Source: Papaver somniferum
Lineage: Eukaryota; Streptophyta; Magnoliopsida; Ranunculales; Papaveraceae
Assembly: GCF_003573695.1 (NCBI RefSeq)
Contig: NC_039363.1
Span: 123,921,302 to 123,985,301, forward strand
Length of the DNA: 64,000 nt
Reading direction: 5' to 3'
Shown: piece by piece, positions 12,236 to 23,761 of the stretch
Position numbering within the stretch: the stretch's first letter is position 1
How the letters are laid out: each line of letters starts with the position of its first letter
Program-made: the position numbers and the translations under genes
The notes under the pieces: generated by a model
What the model was told of the DNA's origin: nothing
The model's input: the letters and a program-made list of their open reading frames with translations, nothing else
Databases searched by the model: none

Positions 12236-12347
12236 AAAGAGTCTGAATGTTGCAAGTGATCCTTGTAAGAAAACTAAACAACTCTGTGTTACTTTAAAAA
12301 GACATACAAAACTATCAGGAAATTCTAAACAGAAAAGTACTGATAGT

Positions 12348-13040
12348 ATGGGTACCTTTGCTGTAAGTCCTACATCTCCCTTTCAATGGTTCCTTGACAG
12401 TAGATGTAGTAATTTATTACATACGATAGGCAATTCTCCATGGGTTGTGTCATCTATCAACTGTGAAAGTGGAAGAGAGTCTATAGCCAAAACAAAAGGA
12501 CGGCTTCAAAATATGTGCAAGTTTGGTTGTTATCTTTCACAAGTAGAACCAGGAAATTCTGATGAAACTCTGAACGATCCCCTTTGGGTGAATGCAATGC
12601 ATGGAGAGTTAAATAAATTTCAAAAACAAGACGTGTGGGATCTTGTACCATGTCTTTCCAATATCAATATTATTGGTTCCAAATGGGTATTCAAGAATAA
12701 GTCTGATAAATTAGGCACAGCGGTCAGAAACAAAGCCAGACTTGTCACTCAAGGATATTCACGGATTGGAGAATTTGAGTCTGACGAAACACCTGTTCCT
12801 ATGGGATTCCCTGAGTCCACTCTACTTTTGTTAGCTTATGATTGTTTTCCCAAGGACAAGCTGTCTCGAATGGATAATCGTCATAGGTCCCATGAGACTA
12901 ATATTTTCAGAATCAAAAGGAGGGGGATTTCTGCTCACACAACAAACCTTGAAATTTCACGATGTGATAACAAGGGGAGATTTTGGCTCACAACGTCTCT
13001 ACCTAACTTCATAGACGTCCACATCTCATCTTTAACTTGA
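12348..13040 (+). pseudogene. copia protease fused directly to a reverse-transcriptase fragment
   Basis: This is an open frame of 230 codons. Residues about 9-35 contain FQWFLDSRCSN, the copia protease active-site region (normally DSG/DTG), with the glycine replaced by arginine. From about residue 80 the frame reads DPLWVNAMHGELNKF, NIIGSKWVFK and KARLVTQGYS, the start of the RVT_2 reverse transcriptase, and it decays after LLLLAYDCF. The integrase and gag-pre-integrase regions that normally separate these parts are missing, so a large in-frame deletion made the fusion. The damaged protease and absent YxDD mean it cannot work as a polymerase. Confidence 0.85.
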
Positions 13041-13179
13041 GAAAATGGGGTTTTACGTCTTTTTGGCTCAAGTAGTATTGCCTTGGTTAAAAAGGTTTGT
13101 TTAAAACTATCTAAGTCTTGTTTTATAAGGTTTTAGTTGTTTGAAAACTTTGTGTTATTTCCCAAAGGATTATTGTTTC

Positions 13180-13608
13180 ATGGATCCTGTAACTAGAGGC
13201 AGCACAAGCAAGGATGCAGTTGAAGCAGCTAACGTACGTCGGTGTACAAGAATTTTCTCCATAGGGGTGAAGAAAGTGAAGGCTGCAATTAATGGTAAAG
13301 GTCCTTCCTCAAACTGGTTCGTTTCTTCTTATCAAAGTGATGATAACTTCAGGAACTGGGTAAAAGAATTCATCAGCAAAAGAAATGATTTAAAATTCCA
13401 AATCGCTTCGTCTTTGGAAGAGCTAATTCACTATGAACGGATGTTGTTTCTAACAACGAACACCGTACATAAACTGAAAAGAGAACTTAGTAAGTTGACA
13501 GTTATTTCCAAAGAGTTGGAGGAATTGGATGATCCCATTATCAATGGTTTTTTCAACAACGAGAAAGAATTCTCCGAAGAGGCCTTGGGAAAACTTCATG
13601 TTGCCTAG
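13180..13608 (+). CDS. Extra ORF of the copia element, function unknown
   Basis: This is an intact frame of about 142 residues after the RT remnant and 1.7 kb before the 3' LTR. The start at 13180 (MDPVTRGSTSKDAVEA) is the first ATG in frame. Charged and heptad-like stretches (about 85-125) suggest a coiled coil; no signal peptide or membrane segment is seen, so it does not look like an envelope protein. I recognise no family. Its openness contrasts with the decayed gag and pol. It could be an element-borne accessory ORF of the kind known in Sireviruses, or captured host sequence. Confidence 0.5.
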   Translation: MDPVTRGSTSKDAVEAANVRRCTRIFSIGVKKVKAAINGKGPSSNWFVSSYQSDDNFRNWVKEFISKRNDLKFQIASSLEELIHYERMLFLTTNTVHKLKRELSKLTVISKELEELDDPIINGFFNNEKEFSEEALGKLHVA

Positions 13609-14089
13609 TATGTCTTATTTTTGGTTTAGTTGGAAGAATAACCAGTGCTTGAATAACAATGATTGTGACTACACATAGCTATTATTTTTCATCTTCTTGT
13701 TCTTTTTTTTAGGTTTAATTGTTTAAATTCTAAAAATATTTGGAGGATGATGGTTTGTAGTATTTAATCTTTATGATTTGTTATATTGCAATTTGTTATG
13801 GGATATTGGTGTTTACGTCTGTGAACTATGTTGTCCCATATTTTGTCAAAAGTAAAGTCGTTCATGATCGGTATTCATGTATTGATTTAAGGATGAATAG
13901 GCTTTTGACATATACAAAAGTTAAGCCTATATTGTCAATTCTTTTATGGAATATAGGTTAAAATATTTTGTGTTCAAGGATTATGTCTATTAAATATCGT
14001 TATGCAAATAGTGATGGAAGATAGAATGAATCCTTGTGTATTCCATAGTACTGATCTTCACTGATCCATATTTTATTTAAAATACTGTG

Positions 14090-14560
14090 AGGCTCCGTAA
14101 TGTGTCTTATGTTGAGCACGATACAACCAAGTTGATTAATTTTTTATTATCTTTGTTGGTTGTTCCGTAAGGTACTTTATGTTGAGCATTCTTGAACTAA
14201 ATTAATCATCTTGTTTGGTTATTTAGTTTTTGATCCATAAGTGTTTTTATATCGAGCAAAACAAATGACAATTAAATTGATTACTTTTGTAATTAGTTTG
14301 GTTGTGTATTCCAATTAGATTAATTATGGGTTCTCTTGTAATTAATTTAGTTGAGTATTTTCATACTCCGTAAGATTCCTCTTATGTTGAGTATATGAAC
14401 GACTATCCTAATTCATTTTCTAATGGTTATGTTAGTCGTATGCTCCGTAAGTTCTCTTATGTCGAGCATAATCAATTAAGTTGATCACTTTTGTGTTTAA
14501 TTTGATTGCGTATTCCGATTAAATTAATCATGGGTTTACTTGTGATTAATTTGATTGAGT
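14090..14560 (+). repeat. Degenerate tandem repeat in the copia 3' internal region
   Basis: The motif CTCCGTAAGNTCTCTTATG followed by TTGAGCAT recurs, with changes, at about 14093, 14161, 14232, 14365 and 14442, separated by AT-rich segments containing AATTAAATTGATTA-like words. A related copy is at 20885 in another member of the family. It lies between the extra ORF and the PPT and has no coding capacity. Confidence 0.65.
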
Positions 14561-14894
14561 TTTTGGATATAGAAAATCATTCTCATGGTTTTTGGTGTCC
14601 AATCAAAATCCTTCTTTTCTTTTGAAATTAAGGTCGCTCTTGTTGTTCCCTTGGGAATGATATCTAATGGGGCAGAGTTCTTTTGAACTTGTGCTTAATG
14701 GTCATATCTTGAGGGATGTGCGGCGGTGGAATTTTAAAGGGGTTATCTTGTATCTTTAAAATCCTTGATGAATGTTATTAGCTTCGGCTATATGATTGCA
14801 TCTAAATTAGATGGTATGTATTTTCTTTTAGTCATGAAATGTCTCTTACGGAAATTTCATTATGATCCGTTCTTGTACCTTTGCCAATTTTATT

Positions 14895-15317
14895 GACAAA
14901 AAGGGGGAGAGTTAATATGTAGTTCACACTACAAATATATTAGTTTTCGGATCATTGTGTAAGGGGAGTGGTTTCCATGTGAGATGGAGTATCGACTAAG
15001 GGGGAGTGATACATATCACCATAGCATTATTGTTGAAGTTGTGATACAATTGGACTTTGACACCGTGTAATAATACTGTGACACTGTATAACAATGATCG
15101 AGACCAATGCTTTCTCATTGTTATAGCTACGGATCTTCAACAACGGTGATGCTAAACTTACAACCTTTGGGATCATTGGAGTACTTGGAAGTGACGAAGA
15201 TTTCAAGGAATGTTGAAGATTAGACATGTGGAATAGGAGCTACTAAAAGTTTATTTATCTTTTTTGTATTCCATATGTATTGATAGTTTTCTCAATAAAA
15301 TTGACAAAGAGGGAGAT
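14895..15317 (+). other. Polypurine tract and repeated PPT-like boxes
   Basis: GACAAAGAGGGAGAT (15303-15317) lies directly before the 3' LTR and is the likely plus-strand primer. Similar boxes occur at 14895-14911 (GACAAAAAGGGGGAGAG), 14961-14970 and 14997-15008. Multiplied PPT-like runs before the 3' LTR are known in Sireviruses. Confidence 0.7.
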
Positions 15318-17654
15318 TGTTAGAGCATTGCTCGGTCGAACTCGCATGCATTTCTATCTCAATCATGTTTGTCAATGTTAGTGATCAAAACTGTAAGTCT
15401 TGATTTCTAGTCTACTATAGCTAAGTCTCGGACTAGGATAGAAAGTGTAGTTGAGCTCAAGGACTTCATGGCGATTCATCATACAAGAAGAAGAACTACT
15501 CAAGGAACCGGTAGAACTTATCGACAAAAAGGTATGTGAAGACTTGAATTTATCTGTCACTCAAAAGACTATCTGCTCTATCTCCTACTTTTTGAGACAA
15601 AAAGTCGTATGCTATATATAGACATAGATTATACACATTTGGTATTTCGAATCGAGTATACCTCGCCTATCTATATCTCGAAATATGTGTTGGTAAGCAT
15701 TTCGCTTTGACCATTTTATCTTTACCTAGTGACGAAAGTCATGATATGTTTCAATCACTTTGAAAATTTCTTTGACGAGAAATGGTGTAACAACTGTATA
15801 ACATCCTCTAAGAATGTTTCAATGATTGGAATGAGAGTTTAGATTACATAACCAATGATGGACATAAGTATTGTTGTGGAAACACATATGTGCATAAGTC
15901 CTATCCCTTGAACCAAAGTTTGCGAACTTTGTTGATCAAGAGAAACCGGAAGAATGGCTTGTTGCCAAGTCCGCGAACTGCCGAACTTCTCATCCCGAGA
16001 AATTCTGCTGGAGTTGACAAAATTGTTGCGTGAGTACCAGTCCGCGAACCGACGGAAAGTACTTGCCGAGATTTTCTGCTGGAGTTTATAAACTCTGTCT
16101 GGTTGCTTAAGTCCACGAACCTAGTGAGCGAACTTAAGAAGGTTATATATCTGAAGATGATTTTTGAACTTAAACTTATAAAGACTAAGGAACGCAGTTT
16201 GCAAACCGTGGCTATAAAAGTTCATGAATCGATTCGAGTAAATCAAATCATCTTTGCTTCAATCGTGTCTTGTGTAGTACATAAGATTTCCTTGCAATTG
16301 AACAACTCTCTAACTAGTTCATTTGAAGTCATTTGAACTAGTTATGGTGAAGAAGAATATGGTTGGTATGAAATGATCATATGGCTAACCTTTTGGTTAA
16401 CTATTGTTGAACCAACAATGTACACGTTTGGGTACGGTTAACAAACCTAGAAGCGTACATTTCATTTGTGTATAACAAGCTAAGTTTTCGATCTAACAGT
16501 TGAGAAAGCTTGAATCTAAATCAGGTTTTCATCTAACGGTGGATATTGTTTGCTTTGTGACCAAGGAGAAACCCTGATTTGAAAGACTATATAAATGAGA
16601 CATCTAGTATTGTGCAAAACTAATCCCCACACTTCACGTGTGATACTAGTTTGCGTGCTAGAGTTGATTCTCCTTTAACCTTTGGTTTTCTTCTTCTAAA
16701 ACCAGGTTAACAACTTAAAGACTTCATTGGGATTGTGAAGCCAGACCGATACTAATTTTATCGTAGTTGTGTGATATGATCTTGCATCTTCTATAGTATG
16801 AGTACAATCAGATTGATTGGCTTGAGATTAATATCCCCGATAGGAAAGATATAAAAAGTAGTCACAAACATCTTCGTCTCATTGTGTGTCATTCCGAGAC
16901 ATCTTGTTTCGCTACCAGACGATTAAGATTGTTGTGAGGTGATTGATTTATCTAGGCTGTTCTTCGGGAATATAAGACCGGATTATCAATTGGTTCTTGT
17001 TCACCTTGATTATTATCAAAAGACGGAATAAAAACTTTAGGGTTTTTCTGTGGGAGATAGATTGATCATTTGATAGACTTGTCTGTGTGAGACAGATTTG
17101 TTTATTGTCAAAGCCTGCGATTTTGGGTCGTAGCAACTCTTAGTTGTGGGTGAGATTAGCTAAAGGAATCAAGTGCGCAGTATCCTGCTGGAATCAGAGG
17201 GTAGTGTCTGTAGCGGCTTAATTCAGTGTGTGTTCAATCTGGACTAGGTCCCGGGGTTTTTATGCATTTGAGGTTTCCTCGTTAACAAAATTTCTGGTGT
17301 CTGTGTTATTTCGGTTTCCGCATTATATTGTTTTATCTTTATAATTGAAATAATACAGGTTGTGCGTTAGATCATCAATTAGAGTAATCCAACCTTTGGT
17401 TGTTGATTGTCATTGATTGATCCTTGGATATTGGTCTTTGGTACCATCCAAGTTATTCCCTGTGTTTGATTAAAGACTCGTTGATTTCTATTAGCTCGAG
17501 TAAATCAAAACAAGAGAGAGATATTAACTCCTTGAGATATTTACCTAGATTGAGTCTGACTGTCTAGTTAATTCTCTAGAAAGTATTTCGGAGTTAGTCC
17601 ATACAGACTGCTAAGCGAAATATTGGGTGGTGTTGTTAGACCCCTTCCTATTCA
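15318..17654 (+). repeat. 3' LTR of the copia element
   Basis: It is 2337 bp, co-linear with the 5' LTR. Relative to the 5' copy it has a deletion of about 85 bp near 17200, a 5-bp deletion near 16505 and scattered substitutions. It ends CTATTCA and is followed by the duplicated target ATTAG. Confidence 0.92.
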
Positions 17655-17659
17655 ATTAG
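17655..17659. repeat. Target-site duplication, right (ATTAG)
   Basis: It is identical to 9364-9368 and immediately follows the 3' LTR. Confidence 0.9.
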
Positions 17660-18257
17660 TTTCCATACGGAGCACTTTTATCGTTTTTTCAGGAATAGCT
17701 AGAGATAAACTAGGAAAAGTTTATCTCCCTATACCGTCGTCTTTACTCTCTTTCACGGTGAGAAATAATCCAGGTATTTCTTACATGTGTCATAGACCAC
17801 CATACCAAAATCCTAATTGATATCCCCTCATTTTTGTACGACTGAGTCAACCTTTGTGATCATATGCTGAGAGAGAAATATGCTTTGCAGCCGAAATTGA
17901 ACAAGATAAAGAGATATTCCTGATTTCTGAGTATGACTAGGATGAGTCACATGAAAAGAGTATGTAGAGTGTAAGAGGAGCTAAGATTGGACTCTATCGC
18001 TTTGTGGCTGGTCACATATGTCATGTGGAGGATGAAATATTTCCCGTGGTCCCTTTTTCGAGCATAAGGAACTCAAGAGGGTTTATCCATGTTTTTGGAT
18101 AAACATGTATATTTGAGGCTCAATTTACTAGTCGTGAGTGTGTTTGAAACGCTGAAAAAGAGTATGTTCCTTAGATGAGGCTTGTGCATGAGTTTTGTGC
18201 TTGTACAAGACTCTTCGGATGAGATGGTTCATCTCGAATCTACATGAGGCTGTTGAG
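17660..18257 (+). other. Unassigned stretch before the helicase remnant
   Basis: There are short frames only. About 17980-18090 a plus frame reads IGLYRFVAGHICHVEDEIF, which may be coding debris of the same Helitron, but I cannot match it to a family. Stops interrupt every frame. Confidence 0.25.
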
Positions 18258-19703
18258 GATTAGCTATTGATGTTGAGTCTTATCGGAGTCAGGGTGGTTG
18301 AGAGAAACGAAAGCAAGGTCTTCATCATAGATGGTCCTGGAGGTACTGGAAAGAGATTTCTATATCGTGTTATTTTGGCGACTGTCGGAAAAAATGGTGG
18401 CATTGTGATGGAATTGATACTACTATGCTACCTGGTGGGAAGACACCACGTTCAAGATTTCATCTTCCAATGACACCGACATCAACTTCAATGTGTCGTA
18501 CGAAAAACAAATCTGGAGAAGCTGAACTTTTAAGGCATGCTACCGTCCTTATGTGGGATGAAGCTACAGTGGCGCATCGCCACTCTTTGGAAGCATTTGA
18601 TCAGACGATGAGAGACATCACAGAGATTTCTGAACCATTTGGTGGAAAGATTCTCATCATAGGAGGTGATTTCCACCAGGTACTACCAGTGATTCCAATG
18701 AGTACAAGGGGACAAATGGTCGATGCATGTCTTAGCAGGTAAAAATTTCTATATTGATATGTGATAGTTAAGACATAATACTTCTTAAACTATGATAACT
18801 AACTTTCAAGCGAATAATTTGAAATGAAATTGATTTACATTATATTCTTAACAGATCATATTTGTGGGAAAAAAAATACATGTTTTACATCTGAAGAAGA
18901 ATATGCGTGCATCCGATGATACACATCTTATTCCGAGTTTTTTGATTCGTGTTGGTGATGAGGATGAACCTTATGTTGCTAACGAGATGATAAAGGTTCC
19001 GGAAGAGATGGACATACCGTGGGTTAGTGATGATTCATTTCTCAGCTTATAAACGTAACATTTCCAAACTTGGTGGAGAATGCCAGAGACAGAAACTACA
19101 TAGTTAACATGGCACTGATTACACCATTGAATGAGTACATCGAGAAGCTTAATGATTGAGTACTTGGCATATTTCCTGGAAAAAAGGTTATATTTTACTC
19201 ATTTGATTCTGTAGACGACGAAACTCACAGTCTTTACTAGCAAGAATACTTAATAACATCGCTCCAGGGGGTTTACCATTACACATTTTGAAATTGAAGA
19301 TCATTGCACCTATTATGTTGTCGCGGAATGTTGATGCAAAAAATGGTTTATGTAATGGTACCAGGTTAATAATCAAAGACTTCTTCCTAAACTATATAAA
19401 TTCTGAAATTATTAATGGGAATTCCATAGGCACACGAGTCTTCATTCACATGATGCCACTAGAGCCACTTGAGAATCTGAAGCTCTTATACAAGTTTACA
19501 CGTAAACATCCAATCTGTTTGTGTTTTTCCTTTACAGTCAACAAGGCACAAGGCCAAAAGATCGAAAATACAATTTTTTCCCTGAACATGTGTTCATCCA
19601 TAGTCAACTGTACGTTGCTCTCTCGAGAAGCGTGTCAAGTAAGACTAAAGGCACTGTTACAAAGAAAAAGGGAACGTACACGAGAGATGTTGTAGATAAG
19701 TAA
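18258..19703 (+). pseudogene. Helitron PIF1-like helicase remnant
   Basis: Pieces in order are the Walker A segment FIIDGPGGTGK (about 18318-18353), LPGGKTPRSRF, the Walker B-like VLMWDEA (about 18545-18565), PFGGKILIIGGDFHQVLPVI, LKKNMRA, then RNVDAKNGLCNGTRLI and the last helicase motif FTVNKAQGQ (about 19530-19556). This order is that of the PIF1-type helicase domain of plant Helitron Rep/Hel proteins. The replication-initiator half is absent and frames shift several times. A likely intron (18739-18854, AG|GTAAAA to TTAACAG) joins LSR to SYLW. Association with transposon debris and lack of an N-terminus argue against a cellular PIF1 gene. Confidence 0.85.
18739..18854 (+). other. Likely intron in the helicase remnant
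   Basis: The donor is AGCAG|GTAAAAAT and the acceptor TTCTTAACAG|ATCATA; the 116-bp interior is AT-rich. Joining the flanks restores a continuous helicase frame across the junction. Confidence 0.6.
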
Positions 19704-19716
19704 GTCATTCTGTCTT

Positions 19717-20267
19717 TGAAAAAACGGGGGTATAACAACCACACCTAATAATTTGTTCGGAAATCTGTACGGACTAAACTCCAATATAATTTCGAGAGCA
19801 CCAACTTAAAAGTGAGACTCAATCGAGAAATATATCAAAGAGTTTTATCTATATTTTTCAACACAATCAGCAAATCAGGCAGATAGAAATCCGTGAGCCT
19901 GATTGATATGAGAAATAGATAAGCGAGATAAACTCGGATCGAAATATCAACTGTGTACAATGTAAAAGTTTATATAGCTATACGACTTAGTCTCATTAGA
20001 AGATGGAATAGAATAGACTTCTGAGTGATAGATAAGTTTTAGTCTCCACATACCTTTTGTTGATGAAGTTCCTCCAAGCTGCTCACTAGATCTTCTTCTT
20101 CAATTGGTGAACGTCGTGAAGTATAAAGCTCAGCTACACATTTTATCCCAATCCGAGACGTAGCTATAAGTAGACTAGAAGACAAGTATATAGTTTTGAT
20201 CAACTAAACTTGAAAAACAAGCTTGAGATATAAACGCTTGCGAGTTCGACCGAGCAGTGCTCTAACA
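19717..20267 (-). repeat. Short copia LTR of the same family, minus strand
   Basis: On the minus strand it begins TGTTAGAGCACTGCTCGG and ends with the family's GTTATACCCCC...TTTTTTCA end. It keeps about 400 bp of the 5' part and 150 bp of the 3' part of the LTR, so some 1.8 kb of the middle is missing. The PPT-like GACAAAGGGGAAGAT adjoins it at 20268-20282, marking it as a 3' LTR. Flanks are GTCTT and ATCTT, no exact duplication. Confidence 0.75.
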
Positions 20268-20324
20268 ATCTTCCCCTTTGTCAATTTTAGTTAAAAAACT
20301 ATCAAATTGGATGTGCATTTATTT

Positions 20325-21181
20325 GTAGTAGGCTAGTGTCTGTAGTGGGTTAATACAGTGTGGTGTTCAAAGCTAGACTAGATCCCGGGGTTTTTCTACA
20401 TTTGCCGTTTCCTCGTTAACAAAATTTCTGGTGTCTGTGTCATTTCTTTCCGCATTATATTTGTTTATACATGATTAACTTCTTTATCTTTTGATTTTAT
20501 TTTGTCTAGGAAACTTCTTATGAGAATTTATTCTTATGATTAAGAAGGATAACTAGGGTTTGGAATAGAAAATATTGTGATTACATATAGCTATTTCAAC
20601 GGTTTTCATCTTGCAATGTTTTTAGATTTATTTATTTAAATTCTAAGTTATTTGGAAGATGATTTTTTTTTTTGCAGTATTTAATTTTTTTTATTTTATA
20701 TATTGCAATTGCTTATGAGATGTATGCCTTTACGTTCGTGAACTGTGCTAGTATCTCATAATTGCTCAAAAGTTAAGCCTATTATGTCTTTAGGCAAATA
20801 TTGATAAAAGATAGAATGAACTTTTGAAAATTCCACAATATTGATCTTTAGCTGATCCACTTCTATGTGAAAGTACTGCATGGCTCTGTAAGTTTTCTTA
20901 TGCTGAGTATTTCCAATTAAATTAATCAAGAAGGTCTTTTTGTGGTTAATTTATTCGAGTTTATTGGATACAAGTCCATGTGATTTGTTAATGTCCAAAT
21001 AAATCATTTTTTTCTCGTAAAAGTAAGGTCGCTCATGTTGTTCTCTTGGGAATGACATCAAATGGGGGAGAGTTCTTAATTGAACTTGTGCTTAGTTTCC
21101 ATATCTTTGTGGGGAGTGCGGTTGTGGAATATTGTAGGAGTTATCTTGTATCTTTATAAACTCCTTTATGAATGCACTAAG
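20325..21181 (+). mobile_element. Fragment of the same copia family: LTR piece plus 3' internal region
   Basis: 20325-20462 matches the R/U5 part of the LTR (compare 11352-11470). 20463-21181 matches the internal region after the extra ORF of the complete copy (about 13640-14800), including the GGCTCTGTAAGTTTTCTTATG repeat at 20885. The internal ORFs and the PPT region are missing. It abuts the LTR at 21182. Confidence 0.75.
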
Positions 21182-23689
21182 TGTTAGAGCACTGCTCGGT
21201 CAAACTCGCAAGCGTTGATATCTCAAGATTGTTTGTTAAGTTTAGTGATCAAAACTATAAGTCTTGGTTTCTAGTCTACTTATAGCTATGTCTCAGACTA
21301 GGATAAATTATGTAGTTGATCTTTAGACTTCACGGCGTTCATCAATTTAAGACGAAGAACTACTAAGGAGAGCTTGTGGAACTTCATCAACAAAAGTTAT
21401 GTGGAGACTAAAACTCATATATCACTCGGAAAGTCTATTTCTACTATATCTCCTATATTGAGACAAAAGTCGTATAGCTATATAGTATTCGATTATACAC
21501 ATTTGATATTTCGAGCTGAGTTTAACTCGCTTACATATTTCTCGAAATATGTGTTGATAAGATTTCACTTTAACCAAGTTCATCTTATAATCCTGACAAA
21601 AGTCAAAAGATGATCATGTAAAAATCTCCTAATAACATCTTAACATGATTTGTGTGAGACAGTCATTTAATGTAGACCTGAAATGTTTCGAATTGATTAT
21701 TTCAATAATTGAAAATTGCTTTGATGCTAATAGTTTGTGAAAACAACTATTGTCATCCTCTAAGAATATTTCAATAATTGAAATAGAATTTAGAACACTT
21801 AACCATAATGTATGCGTACTTGCACATATGTTGATCCAAGACCGGTATAGTATGCATACCCGTATGCGTACTGGCGAGGTCAGGTAAAGTCCGGGAGCCT
21901 TGGTATGCATACCCGTAAGCATACTGGCGAACTCAGTTGAAGTCCGTGAACTATTGTATGAGTAACCGTACGCGTACTAATTCAACTGTTGTTTTGGATA
22001 TGTGATAGTATGCATACCCGTTTGCATACTGTCGGACATAGTCCAAGTCCGGCTACTTAAGTATGCGTACCCGTTTGCATACTTGAGTGGGTTAAGTTCT
22101 AGAATCGGTTGTGACATTAAAAAATACATTTATATAATAAGGAATGCAATATTTTGCAAACCGTGGCTATAATGTTCATGAATTGATTCGAGTGAATCAA
22201 ACCGATTTTGTTTCAGTTGTGTTCTTGTATACTTCTATGAGAATATAGCAATTGAACAATTCTATAACTAATTTCATTTGAGTCATTTGAACTAGTTATG
22301 ATTAAGATGAATAAGGTTGATATGAAAGTGTTCATGTGGCTAACTTGAATTACTATTGCTGAGCCAACCTAGTGTACACGTTTAGGTACGATTACCCATA
22401 TCTAAATGAAGGTACATTTCATTTGTGTGTAACAAGCTAAGTCCATCTAACGGTGGAGATATATTGCTTTGGTTTCAAGAAAACTTAGCTTGGCTCTTAG
22501 ATCAGGTTTCATCTAACAGTGAATATTGATTGCTTTGTTACAAAGCTATCAAACCCTGATTTAAAGACTATATAAGAGAGAACTCTAGCAACTAAGAAAC
22601 CTAATCCCCACACCTCTTGTGTGATACTAGTTGCGACTAGAGTTGATTCTACTTTAACCTTAGGTTTATTCCAAAACACCGTAAGTTAACGATTTGAAGA
22701 CTTCATTGGGATTGTGAGGCCAGACCCGACTATTTTCTATGTAATTGCATGTTCTTATCTTGTCATGTTCTATTGTATTGAGTACTATCTTCTCTAAGAT
22801 TTGCTCGAGATTGATCTCCGATAGGCAAGATAAAAAGAAGTCACAAACATCTTCGTCTCATCGTTTGTGATTCCACAATATCTTGTTTCACTTCCATACG
22901 ATTAAGATTATTGTGAGGTGATTGATAATACTTGGCTGTTCTTCGGGAATAGAAGTCCGGTTTATCAATTGGTTCCTGTGCACCTTGATTTATCATAAGA
23001 CGAAACAAACCTCATAGGTATTTTTGTGGGAGACATATTTATCTATATCAATAGAATTTTCTGTGTGAGAAAGATTTGTTTATCAAGTCTTCGACTTGGG
23101 GTCGTAGCAACTCTTAGTTGTGGGTGAGATCAGCTTAGGGAATCAATTGCGTAGAATCATATTGGGGTTCGGAGACTTAAGGAGCGCAATTGTATCATGA
23201 TTAGTGTGAGATTGGTTAGGGATCAACTACATACCAGTCTGAAGTTCATTGGTAGTAGGCTAGTGTCTGTAGCGGCTTAATACAATGTGGTGTTCAAAGA
23301 TGGACTAGGTTCCGGGGTTTTTCTGCATATTTCTGGTGTATGTATTATTTATTTTTCACATTATATTTTCTATATAATTGAAATATCACAGGTTGTGCGT
23401 TAGGTTCAATCAGTTCTTGAATCCGGCCTTTGGGTTGTTGATTGAATTGATTGACATTTGGATATTGGTTTGTGATACCCAAGTTATTTCTCTTATTCAA
23501 TCGGGCTCACAAATTCTTATTTGCTTGATTGCAGATTGAATTGAGAAATTGAGATATAACTCTTTGATATACTTTTATAAAGATTGAGTCTGACTGTCTA
23601 GTTGATTCTCTTGAAAGTATATTGTAGTTTGTCCATACAGATTTCCAAAACGAAATATCGGGTGTGGTTGTTAGACCTCCGCTTTTTCA
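21182..23689 (+). repeat. Copia LTR (related subfamily), 5' LTR of a truncated element
   Basis: It is 2508 bp from TGTTAGAGCACTGCTCGG to GCTTTTTCA, with a TATA box at 22569-22576. It is followed by a perfect PBS and gag-like sequence, so it acts as a 5' LTR. It is preceded by 3' internal sequence of the same family, so it may also be the 3' LTR of that copy. Compared with the complete element it lacks the R-region block containing GTTAACGAGGAAACCGC (reverse-complement sense) at about 23325. Confidence 0.85.
21849..22085 (+). repeat. Five 53-bp tandem repeats with palindromic cores in the LTR U3
   Basis: Near-palindromic cores starting TATGCATACCCGTATGCG occur at about 21850, 21903, 21956, 22007 and 22060, a regular 52-53 bp period. 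A sixth half copy is at 21805. Spacers share AAGTCCGNGA with the complete copy's LTR, where the cores are absent. Confidence 0.85.
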
Positions 23690-23691
23690 AT

Positions 23692-23703
23692 TGGTATCAG
23701 AGC
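23692..23703 (+). other. Primer-binding site, tRNA-iMet
   Basis: TGGTATCAGAGC is an exact match to the plant copia consensus, two bases after the LTR end. Confidence 0.92.
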
Positions 23704-23761
23704 AGGCAAACACTATAAACCTAATAAGTTTGTGTTTGAATGATCCTTAAAGTTTGTCTGT

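Larger units (their letters stand above)
9369..17654 (+). mobile_element. Ty1/copia LTR retrotransposon (internally deleted)
   Basis: The element is 8286 bp with long LTRs (9369-11812 and 15318-17654), a 12-bp PBS matching the tRNA-iMet primer with one mismatch (11815-11826), gag zinc-knuckle remains, a protease-RT fusion frame, an extra ORF, several PPT-like runs and a perfect 5-bp target duplication. Integrase and most of RT/RNase H are gone, so it is non-autonomous. Very long LTRs and repeated PPT-like boxes before the 3' LTR fit the Sirevirus group, but that placement is inferred. Both LTRs carry different small indels, so the insertion is not recent. Confidence 0.92.

Noticed and set aside
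18258..19703. Cellular PIF1 helicase gene
   Set aside because: Frame breaks, no N-terminus, and the Helitron-style motif spacing within transposon debris.
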